NCBI GenBank assembly: GCA_031431235.1
Contig: JANPDA010000135.1
Coordinates: forward strand, 1-5,333
DNA from: JANNSW01 sp031431235
GTDB taxonomy: Bacteria > Pseudomonadota > Alphaproteobacteria > Rhizobiales > Hyphomicrobiaceae
DNA length: 5,333 nt
Reading direction: 5' to 3'
The position numbers were made by a program, and so were the translations under genes. The notes beneath the pieces were generated by a model. It was not told the DNA's origin. It searched no databases and saw nothing but the letters and a program-made list of their open reading frames with translations. Position 1 is the stretch's first letter. Each line of letters starts with the position of its first letter. Below, in pieces: positions 1 through 5,281 of the stretch.

Positions 1-19
1 GTATGGTCTGTTGAAGCAC

Positions 20-38
20 TAGGCTCCGAGTAGGCTCC
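20..38. repeat. Short direct repeat, two 8-bp copies 11 bp apart
   Basis: TAGGCTCC occurs at 20-27 and again at 31-38, separated by GAG, so the period is 11 bp or about one helical turn. It lies about 80 bp upstream of the tRNA remnant. It could be chance or a protein-binding pair such as a recombinase arm site. Nothing else in 1-118 is recognisable, and the forward frames there are closed by stops. Confidence 0.4.
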
Positions 39-118
39 CGGACGGGCAGGACGTGACAAACCAACGCCGTTTGAGGACGGCCGGGACGACATTGGCGCTC
101 TTATTGCTTTCGACCGGC

Positions 119-195
119 AGGGGCCGTAGGGCGAGTACAACAGCTCCGGACTACGAATCTGGGGGTCGTGGGTTCGAATCCTTCCCGGCGCGCCA
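119..195 (+). pseudogene. Degenerate tRNA-Arg(ACG) remnant, likely attachment-site scar
   Basis: The 3' half reads as a tRNA. The anticodon stem CCGGA (146-150) pairs with TCTGG (158-162) around the loop CTACGAA, with anticodon ACG at 153-155. A 5-nt variable loop follows (163-167), then a T arm GTGGG-TTCGAAT-CCTTC (168-184), an acceptor strand CCGGCGC (185-191), discriminator G and an encoded CCA (193-195). The T stem has one U-U mismatch and one G-U pair. The 5' half fails. The expected acceptor partner GCGCCGG is GGGGCCG at 120-126 with three mismatches, and the D stem does not pair in register. Residual similarity to a normal tRNA-Arg 5' half (GTAG, AGC) suggests a decayed copy. Tyrosine-recombinase elements commonly integrate at tRNA 3' ends and leave such a 3' duplicate. 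In the usual geometry, DNA upstream of it is element and DNA after CCA is chromosome. I do not think it is a working tRNA. Confidence 0.75.
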
Positions 196-242
196 ATAAA
201 ATCAATGAGTTATGTTTGAGTTCGCAGCTCTCCAATTCAGCA

Positions 243-275
243 ATTGGCCCAAGATTGGCCCAAGATTGGCCCATG
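243..275. repeat. Three tandem 11-bp units (ATTGGCCCAAG)
   Basis: Units at 243-253 and 254-264 are identical; 265-275 differs by one base (ATTGGCCCATG). Each of the first two contains TTGG-C-CCAA, itself a dyad. The 11-bp period would place the dyads on nearly the same helix face. The array starts 47 bp after the tRNA CCA end, so integrase or excisionase arm sites are one possible reading. Simple slippage expansion is the alternative. Confidence 0.9.
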
Positions 276-523
276 AAGCCAACATGAATGCCCATCGGCT
301 TGGAAGACCAACCCCTGGATTGCTTGATCCGTCGCCCCCATCCTTGCCTGTTCTGATGAGAGGGTAACGCGCGTGTCCTCTGGGTTTTGGCGGTGATGGC
401 CAGCTCGGCTTTCGTCGGGGCTACAAGGGCGCCATAGCGAGGGAACACGCCCGCGCCGTCCGACACCAAACCAAAAGGCGCAGTCGCTCGGCAAGCACCG
501 TCAGTGAAACCAAGTGACCAAAG

Positions 524-546
524 CGAGGCAATAATGCCACGCCTCG
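524..546. repeat. Inverted repeat CGAGGC / GCCTCG
   Basis: CGAGGC (524-529) and GCCTCG (541-546) form a 6-bp stem with an 11-nt loop. An overlapping alternative is GGCA-ATAA-TGCC at 527-538. There is no T-tract after it on either strand, so it is not a typical terminator. Chance occurrence is plausible. Confidence 0.3.
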
Positions 547-632
547 AGCTCCCCAGTGTTGACTGCGCCCCTGCACCGGCTGGGTCGAAGGATGTCACCG
601 GCCCGACAGCTATGAATCAGTCGAGCGTCATT

Positions 633-650
633 TGCATTAGTAACAATGCA
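633..650. repeat. 18-bp dyad TGCATT-N6-AATGCA
   Basis: Perfect 6-bp arms at 633-638 and 645-650 flank the spacer AGTAAC, at the left edge of the AT-rich zone. The arm and spacer sizes suit a dimeric DNA-binding protein, but no adjacent gene is obvious and the function is unknown. Confidence 0.4.
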
Positions 651-710
651 CTTGCCCAAGTGTGCATCTCCGGAAAAACCGAACAAACTGATCGAGAAAA
701 GATGGAGTCT

Positions 711-850
711 TAGTTTATTTTCGCAATAAAGAAATACCTTCTTCACAAACAATCACTTCGCGATCCGAATGATGAATACCCAAAAACTTCTGTTCGAGTA
801 AGAAAACTTACTTCTCTCATAAAAGCACAAATCCGCGTAAAAAATTGCGC
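711..850. other. AT-rich block with spaced A-tracts
   Basis: By hand count, 49 of 140 bases are G or C (35%), in strong contrast to the GC-rich coding DNA around it. Runs of four to six A lie at 782-786, 803-806, 821-824 and 839-844. Their centres are roughly 18 to 20 bp apart, close to two helical turns, as expected for curved DNA. A perfect dyad AGTAAG-AAAA-CTTACT lies at 797-812 and a TTGCGCAA palindrome at 845-852. It could be a bent regulatory or silencing region, the 3' end region of the minus-strand gene, or foreign DNA. I see no clear terminator with a T-tract for the minus-strand transcript. Confidence 0.55.
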
Positions 851-866
851 AAAGACGGCCTCCTCG

Positions 867-1004
867 CTATCGCGACTGGGTGGTGCCGGGGGCGCTTGCC
901 TGGCTGCGTCTGCTCGTGGCCGACATCTCCAGGATGACGATGCTGTCGATCAGATGTTGATCGAGTGTATGCTTGCCTTCCAGCCTATTCGGGCAGTGCC
1001 TCAT
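867..1004 (-). CDS. Possible 45-aa small protein, ATGA overlap with the gene upstream
   Basis: On the minus strand the stop of the exported-protein gene (TGA, 1003-1001) overlaps an ATG (1004-1002) in the classic ATGA arrangement. The ORF from this ATG runs 45 codons to TAG at 869-867. The product starts MRHCPNRLEGKH, has a short central aliphatic segment (HLIDSIVILEM, about residues 17-27) and ends in a polar Ser/Thr/Arg-rich tail. About three quarters of third positions are G or C. There is no Shine-Dalgarno sequence, so translation would rely on coupling. I recognise no family. The same frame is open upstream as a shadow of the larger gene, which weakens the case. It may equally be a chance ORF or the eroded start of a lost gene. 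Confidence 0.3.
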   Translation of the reverse strand: MRHCPNRLEGKHTLDQHLIDSIVILEMSATSRRSQASAPGTTQSR

Positions 1005-1675
1005 TTGCGCTTGAAGTAGCGCTCGAAATCGTCGACCAGATCGAGCTCCTGGTGGACGGAGACGCTCGCGAGAATCGGATCTTGCAGCCTCGCCCCATTC
1101 TCCATGCCAGCGAGGGTCAGCTCGAAACGCTCCACCAGGCCCGCGTCGTCGACGTGCCGCCTGAGGTCCGACCAGCGAGCGCGCGCGTAGCGGACCGTTG
1201 CCAGCATATCGTCCCAGCGCGGCGGCTCGGATTTCAGATCCGCATCGTAGCGAAAGCCCGCATAGTCCAGCAAACTCACATCCGTCGGTATGGTGGTCGG
1301 AGGTGCAACGGAGCTGACCAGGATCCGGTAGATCTCGACCGAAGCGATGGCGAGATCGGAGCGAGCGCCGGATGCTAGAGCGGCCCTCGCCGCGCCCAGC
1401 CTGGCGGCTGCTTCGTTGCTGGCTCGATCGCTCAGATGCTCCCGGACGGCAGCAAGTGCGGTCGCAGCCGCGCGTAGCTTCGTCCCGAGCTTGCCGACGG
1501 AGCTCTCGAATGCCTTTTCCGTCAGTTCCTCGAAGGGCTCGGCAGCCTCGAGCAAGGCGGCATTTGCTGTGGCCGGATCGGCCACGAGTAGGGTCGCTGG
1601 CGGAGGCAGCTGCGCTGCGGGCCCCAGGATTGCGAGCGCCGCGGCAACGAAACCAGCCGTGAGCAAGGCGTGCAT
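1001..1675 (-). CDS. Predicted exported helical protein, function unknown
   Basis: Encodes 224 residues. I chose ATG 1675-1673 because GAAGGGA (minus strand, 1690-1684) lies 8 nt upstream. An in-frame ATG at 1714 would add 13 residues but has no ribosome site, although it would give the N-terminus positive charges. Residues 1-22 are hydrophobic (MHALLTAGFVAAALAILGPA), like a signal peptide or anchor with a weakly charged n-region, followed by a PPPA turn. Residues 33-123 look like alanine-rich helices. A Pro/Thr linker (125-131) precedes a distinctive segment SLLDYAGFRYDADL (134-147), then more helices with spaced Trp and Arg, ending in HQELDLVDDFERYFKRK. The mature part has no Cys and no CXXCH haem or His/Met-rich metal motif. 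It is likely a periplasmic helical-bundle protein. I do not recognise the family. It is divergent from the RND pump, so a shared role is plausible but unproven. Confidence 0.8.
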   Translation of the reverse strand: MHALLTAGFVAAALAILGPAAQLPPPATLLVADPATANAALLEAAEPFEELTEKAFESSVGKLGTKLRAAATALAAVREHLSDRASNEAAARLGAARAALASGARSDLAIASVEIYRILVSSVAPPTTIPTDVSLLDYAGFRYDADLKSEPPRWDDMLATVRYARARWSDLRRHVDDAGLVERFELTLAGMENGARLQDPILASVSVHQELDLVDDFERYFKRK

Positions 1676-1683
1676 CGGTACTG

Positions 1684-1690
1684 TCCCTTC
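1684..1690 (-). promoter_or_regulatory. Ribosome binding site deciding the start at 1675
   Basis: The minus strand reads GAAGGGA, then 8 nt (CAGTACCG), then ATG. This supports the inner ATG over the one at 1714, which has no purine-rich stretch at the right distance. Confidence 0.6.
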
Positions 1691-1715
1691 TGGTCCGCGC
1701 GGTTTGCCCGGCATA

Positions 1716-1732
1716 GCGCCACGCCTTGGCGC
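1716..1732. repeat. Inverted repeat GCGCCA-N5-TGGCGC
   Basis: Perfect 6-bp arms lie 41 bp upstream of the chosen start of the minus-strand gene. It would form a hairpin in that gene's leader if transcription starts further upstream. One such repeat is about what chance allows in 500 bp. Confidence 0.35.
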
Positions 1733-1820
1733 CCATGTCCAGCAATCCGCATCGGCCAGGGTCGAAGCCGACCCACGAAAGACCCGAGTGGAGAGGAAAA
1801 AAATAAGCGATTTCAGTATC

Positions 1821-1834
1821 TTGAGAATTCACAA
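1821..1834. promoter_or_regulatory. Near-palindrome TTGAGAATTCACAA, possible operator
   Basis: TTG-N-GAATTC-N-CAA is symmetric except at one position pair. It sits in the AT-richer part of the divergent region, next to an A7 run around 1797-1803, about 145 bp upstream of the minus-strand start. A regulatory role is a guess from symmetry and location. Confidence 0.3.
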
Positions 1835-1846
1835 CTCGAGCCCCGA

Positions 1847-1858
1847 GACACTGGTGTC
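1847..1858. promoter_or_regulatory. Dyad GACA-CTGG-TGTC, candidate operator copy 1
   Basis: Five-base-pair arms GACAC/GTGTC flank a 2-bp centre, 171 bp upstream of the minus-strand start. The same GACA-N4-TGTC layout recurs at 2094-2105 before the RND gene. Two matching dyads in one divergent region suggest a common regulator, but the motif was chosen after looking. Confidence 0.35.
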
Positions 1859-1973
1859 GATGCAATCGGCGCAAGACCTCGGCCGCCCACCGGGCCAGCC
1901 CAGTCATCACGGCGTTAATTATCCCGCAATCGGATTGCCGTGTATCAGTTGCAGTTCGGTAATTTTTCAGTAA

Positions 1974-1993
1974 TCATGTCGGTGTGGACATGA
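1974..1993. promoter_or_regulatory. Dyad TCATGTC-N6-GACATGA, strongest palindrome of the intergenic region
   Basis: Perfect 7-bp arms at 1974-1980 and 1987-1993 are separated by GGTGTG. Two smaller dyads follow directly: ACAGT-GAG-ACTGT (1993-2005) and GTTGC-TG-GCAAC (2004-2015). A 7-bp dyad with a spacer of six or less is expected roughly 0.2 times in 500 bp by chance, so this one is the least easily dismissed. It lies roughly midway between the divergent genes and could be an operator or a leader hairpin. Confidence 0.4.
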
Positions 1994-2092
1994 CAGTGAG
2001 ACTGTTGCTGGCAACGGTCCAACTGAAAATCGTGCTCGGGTTGGCCATCCCAGCGCTAACATTGTGACTTATACTGCCAAAACAAGACCCGA

Positions 2093-2106
2093 CGACAGAC
2101 CTGTCG
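2093..2106. promoter_or_regulatory. Dyad CGACAG-AC-CTGTCG, candidate operator copy 2
   Basis: Perfect 6-bp arms flank a 2-bp centre and contain GACA-N4-TGTC (2094-2105). It ends 69 bp before the TTG start of the RND gene and lies just downstream of a TATACT hexamer (2070-2075) that has no acceptable -35 partner. The position would suit a repressor site near the transcription start. Confidence 0.4.
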
Positions 2107-2162
2107 GTTTGTCGAGAGAATGCGCCTGCTTTGGTGGATACGGCTTCCTGACTGTCACGCGT

Positions 2163-2168
2163 GGAGGA
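2163..2168 (+). promoter_or_regulatory. Shine-Dalgarno GGAGGA selecting a TTG start
   Basis: GGAGGA is followed by 7 nt and then TTG at 2176-2178, close to ideal spacing. The upstream in-frame GTG at 2161 overlaps this purine run and has no Shine-Dalgarno of its own. An in-frame TGA at 2149-2151 rules out starts further upstream. Confidence 0.65.
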
Positions 2169-2175
2169 TTTGGCC

Positions 2176-5100
2176 TTGTCGAAGTGGCTTGTCGAGCAAG
2201 CGCTCAAGTTTCGTTTTCTGGTGCTGGCACTTGCAGCCCTGGTGCTGGGCTTCGGCCTTACGCAGCTCAGGCAGATGCCAGTTGACGCACTGCCCGAATT
2301 CGGCCAACCGACGCTCGAAATTCAGACGGAAGCGCTGGGCCTCTCGGCCGTCGAGGTCGAGGAGCTGGTGACAATCAACGTCGAGGAGCTGGTGATTCAG
2401 TCGCCATGGCTGGAGAGCATCGATTCCCAGTCCCTCCCCGGCGTCTCGCGCATCCTGATGACCTTCGAGCCCGGCACCGACCTGATGCGCGCGCGCCAAG
2501 CGGTGCAGGAGCGGCTCGCCGGCTCCTGGGCGCTGCCCAACGTCGGCAAGCCGCCAGTGCTGATGCAGCCTGTCTCCGCAGCCCGACGCGCCATGATGGT
2601 CGGCCTGTCGTCCAAGACCATGTCGCCGATCGAGATGTCGGTGCTGGCGCGCTGGACGATCGTGCCGCGGCTGATGGGTGTCAGGGGCGTCTCCAACGTC
2701 ACCGTCTGGGCGCAGCGCAACCGGCAGCTGCACGTGCAGGTCGATCCCGAGCGCCTGCGCAGCCACAAGGTCGAGCTCGACGATGTGGTGAAGGCTTCCG
2801 GCGACGCGCTCTGGGTCTCACCCTTGAGCTTCCTCAATGCCTCGATGCCCGGCACCGGCGGCTGGCTCGAGACACCCAACCAGCGCCTAGCCATTCGTCA
2901 CATTCTACCGATCTCCACGCCCGAGCAACTCGCCGAGGTCCCGGTCGAAAACGAATCGGGGATGGCAGTCCGGCTCGGCGACGTCGCAACCGTGGTCGAG
3001 GGCCATCCCCCGCTGATCGGTGAAGCCGTGCTCGACGCGGGTCCGGGCTTGCTGATGGTCGTCGAGAAGCTGCCCGATGCCAATGCCCTCGACGTCGTAC
3101 GCGACGTCGAGGCAGCGCTCGGGGCGCTGCAGGCGGGTCTGCCTGGCGTCGACATCGACGCTTCACTCTATCGCAGCTCCAACTACATCGAAGCCTCGCG
3201 AGCCAACATCACCCCGCTTGCCGTCGCCGGATTTGCGCTCGGCGCACTTGCGCTGGGACTGCTCGCCTTCAGCCTGCGTGCGGTCTTGATCGGCACCGTT
3301 GCGATGGCGGTCTCGGTGATCGCGGCCGTGGGCGTGCTCTACTTCAGCAGCGAAACCTTCACGATAATGACGATGGCAGGCATTGCCGCGGCTCTGCTCG
3401 CGATCGTCGACGACGCGGTGATGGGGGCCAGCGCACTGCTGCGACGTGCCCGCGGCGGGAGCGTTCCAGCGGCGCAGGCCCAGGCGGCCGATATGGTATC
3501 GGTCGGCAACGCCCGGCCGATCGGCGCGGCGACGCTCGTCGCGCTGCTCGCAGTCGTGCCGCTCTTCTTCATGAGCGAGCAAGTCAGCACCCTGCTGTCG
3601 CCGATGATGACCGCTTTCGCGCTCGCATTGATCGCCTCGCTGCTCGCTTCCCTCACGATCACGCCGGTGCTCGGATCGCTGCTGTTCGGCCCAGGGTCGC
3701 GAGCCCCCAGAAGCGCGGCCATCGAAACCGCCATCGGCCGGCACGGTCATGCTTGGGTCGCCGAAGCGCTGCAGTCGCCGCGCGCCGTCTGGATCGGTGC
3801 CGGTATAGTGGCCGCTTTCGCGATCGCGATCCTGCCGATGCTGCGCCCGACCCTGCTACCAGCCTTCAAGGAGCGCGACATCCTGATTCAAGGCGCGGGC
3901 GCGCCGGGCAGCTCGATCACCGCGACGCGGCGGCTGATGGGCAAGATGGTCGAGGAGCTGCGTTCGATCGACGGCGTCAAGAGCGTAGGCGCTCAAATCG
4001 GCCGCGCGGTGACAGGGGACACGGTCGTCGGCAGCGATGGCGCCCAGATCTGGGTGAACATCACGGCCGAGGCCGACTATGAAGCGACGCGAGCCGCGAT
4101 CTCCGAAGCTGTCGCAGGCTATCCGGGCTTCACCAGCACGACCGAGACGTATCTAGGCGATGTCGGCAAAGCGCTGTTGCCGAGCACTGCCGAGCCGATC
4201 CTCGTTCGCATCTTTGGCCAAGACCTCGACATCCTGTCAGCCAAAGCCGAGGAGGTACGCCAGGTGATCGGACGGGCCCCCGGTGTGGTCGCTCCTCGCG
4301 TCGTCCATCCAATCGAGGAGCCGCACGTCTCGGTAAAGGTCGACCTCGAGAAGGCGGCGAGGGCCGGGTTGAAGCCGGGCGATGTTCGGCGGGTGGCCGC
4401 GACCATATTCGCGGGCATCGAGGTCGGCAATCTGTTCGAGAATCAGAAAGTGTTCGATGTGGTGGTTTGGGGCACACCCGAGGCGCGCAACAGCCTCGAC
4501 AGCGTGAAGAGCCTGCTGATCGATACGCCCAGTGGCGGCCACGTGCGCCTCGCCGATGTTGCCGACATCCACATTGCGTCGGCCCCGACGGTGATCCAAC
4601 GCGAAGGGGTTTCGCGCTACATCGATGTGCGTGCGGCGGCGAGCGGCCGCGATCTGGGTCAGGTTCTCGCCGAGGTGAGGAGCCGCATCCAGCAGATCGA
4701 ATTCCCGCTCGAGTACCATCCCGAGGTGGTCGAGCAGCCAGGCACCGGGCAGGGAGTGGTGCTGCGTCTGCTGATCGCCTCACTCGTTGGCGCGCTCGCC
4801 GTTCTTCTGGTGCTGCAGGCCGCATTCGGCAGCTGGCGGCTGGCAACGCTCGGCATGGCCGGGATCGCAGCCGGAATTCTTGGCGGGCTGCTCGGCGCAT
4901 TTGCGAGCGGTGGCATCGTCAGCCTCGGATCGATCGCGGGGCTGCTCGGTGTCACGGCGCTGGCAGCACGCAACACCTTGACGATGATCGATGGCTGTCA
5001 GCGGCTCGACGTGACGACCACGAGCGGTATGGATCCTGCGCTCGTATTGCAAGCGACAGGTGAGCGGCTGATGCCGATGCTCACGGCAAGTGCCGTCGCA

Positions 5101-5277
5101 GGCGCCATCTTCCTGCCCTTCGCGGTGCTCGGTGGCGGCACCGGTCTCGAGGTGCTGCATCCGATGGCGCTCGTTGTGCTGGGAGGCATCTTCGCCTCAC
5201 TGTTGTTCTCGCTCTTCGTGCTGCCCGTCATGAGCGCACGCCTGAGCATTGCTCGTCAGATTGAAGCGCTCGCCTAG
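2176..5277 (+). CDS. RND permease of the heavy-metal-efflux (CusA/CzcA) type, divergent TM4
   Basis: Encodes 1,033 residues from TTG 2176 (1,038 from GTG 2161), full length for inner-membrane RND pumps. These work as trimers that use the proton gradient to expel substrates from the periplasm. Order: TM1 (about 12-31) and PVDALPEF (35-42); porter loop with VDPERL; TM2-TM6 (about 346-505); TM7 (536-555); second porter loop with KERD (565-568), FGQDLD and VVVWGTP; TM8-TM12 (about 861-1019). These segments match the CzcA-like subgroup best. In TM4 VDDA is kept (D412, D413), but the usual DVEN is GASA (417-420), losing two acidic residues, one of them the glutamate equivalent to CzcA E415. In TM10 the subgroup's ARNGILMINHYQ is ARNTLTMIDGCQ (931-942). 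By hand alignment the CusA Met573/623/672 triad is absent, arguing against Cu(I)/Ag(I). No adaptor or outer-membrane partner is in the window. The substrate is unknown. Confidence 0.9.
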   Translation: MSKWLVEQALKFRFLVLALAALVLGFGLTQLRQMPVDALPEFGQPTLEIQTEALGLSAVEVEELVTINVEELVIQSPWLESIDSQSLPGVSRILMTFEPGTDLMRARQAVQERLAGSWALPNVGKPPVLMQPVSAARRAMMVGLSSKTMSPIEMSVLARWTIVPRLMGVRGVSNVTVWAQRNRQLHVQVDPERLRSHKVELDDVVKASGDALWVSPLSFLNASMPGTGGWLETPNQRLAIRHILPISTPEQLAEVPVENESGMAVRLGDVATVVEGHPPLIGEAVLDAGPGLLMVVEKLPDANALDVVRDVEAALGALQAGLPGVDIDASLYRSSNYIEASRANITPLAVAGFALGALALGLLAFSLRAVLIGTVAMAVSVIAAVGVLYFSSETFTIMTMAGIAAALLAIVDDAVMGASALLRRARGGSVPAAQAQAADMVSVGNARPIGAATLVALLAVVPLFFMSEQVSTLLSPMMTAFALALIASLLASLTITPVLGSLLFGPGSRAPRSAAIETAIGRHGHAWVAEALQSPRAVWIGAGIVAAFAIAILPMLRPTLLPAFKERDILIQGAGAPGSSITATRRLMGKMVEELRSIDGVKSVGAQIGRAVTGDTVVGSDGAQIWVNITAEADYEATRAAISEAVAGYPGFTSTTETYLGDVGKALLPSTAEPILVRIFGQDLDILSAKAEEVRQVIGRAPGVVAPRVVHPIEEPHVSVKVDLEKAARAGLKPGDVRRVAATIFAGIEVGNLFENQKVFDVVVWGTPEARNSLDSVKSLLIDTPSGGHVRLADVADIHIASAPTVIQREGVSRYIDVRAAASGRDLGQVLAEVRSRIQQIEFPLEYHPEVVEQPGTGQGVVLRLLIASLVGALAVLLVLQAAFGSWRLATLGMAGIAAGILGGLLGAFASGGIVSLGSIAGLLGVTALAARNTLTMIDGCQRLDVTTTSGMDPALVLQATGERLMPMLTASAVAGAIFLPFAVLGGGTGLEVLHPMALVVLGGIFASLLFSLFVLPVMSARLSIARQIEALA

Positions 5278-5281
5278 TGTT

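Larger units (their letters stand above)
196..866. other. Gene-free stretch downstream of the tRNA remnant
   Basis: I see no convincing gene in these roughly 670 bases. Open frames exist on both strands, but none has a good ribosome site, a recognisable domain or a length beyond chance in GC-rich DNA. The best plus-strand candidate (GTG at 504 to a stop at 713, 69 codons) has no Shine-Dalgarno sequence and low-complexity composition. The left part is GC-rich, and GC content falls sharply after about 610. The stretch contains the 11-bp tandem repeat, several small dyads and the AT-rich block, listed separately. Confidence 0.6.

Noticed and set aside
101..598. 165-codon minus-strand ORF through the tRNA remnant and the 11-bp repeats
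   Set aside because: Its C-terminal REGFEPTTPRFVVR stretch is simply the antisense translation of the tRNA T and anticodon arms, a common spurious product. It has no ribosome site and no domain.
504..713. 69-codon plus-strand ORF starting with GTG
   Set aside because: No Shine-Dalgarno, an odd low-complexity product, and the frame crosses the GC transition without a change in character. No recognisable similarity.
797..812. AGTAAG-AAAA-CTTACT as a rho-independent terminator
   Set aside because: The stem is AT-rich and only 6 bp, with no run of T after it on either strand.
867..1910. 347-codon minus-strand ORF overlapping the exported-protein gene
   Set aside because: Arg/Gly/Ser-rich translation typical of an off-frame shadow of GC-rich coding DNA. 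Only its last 45 codons, after the ATGA overlap, were kept as a weak candidate.
1347..1973. 208-codon plus-strand ORF opposite the exported-protein gene
   Set aside because: Antisense shadow rich in Ala, Ser and Arg. The minus-strand reading has a ribosome site, an N-terminal hydrophobic segment and a protein-like composition.
2070..2075. TATACT as a -10 element for the RND gene
   Set aside because: No TTGACA-like hexamer at 15-19 bp upstream; the nearest TTGGCC is 23 bp away. Not strong enough to call a promoter.
1974..2207. 77-codon minus-strand ORF in the divergent region
   Set aside because: No ribosome site, no family resemblance, and it overlaps the start and control region of the RND gene.
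2155..2766. Minus-strand ORF of 203 codons inside the RND gene
   Set aside because: His/Gln/Arg-rich translation is an antisense shadow of the well-supported RND frame, as are the other long frames between 2397 and 5249.
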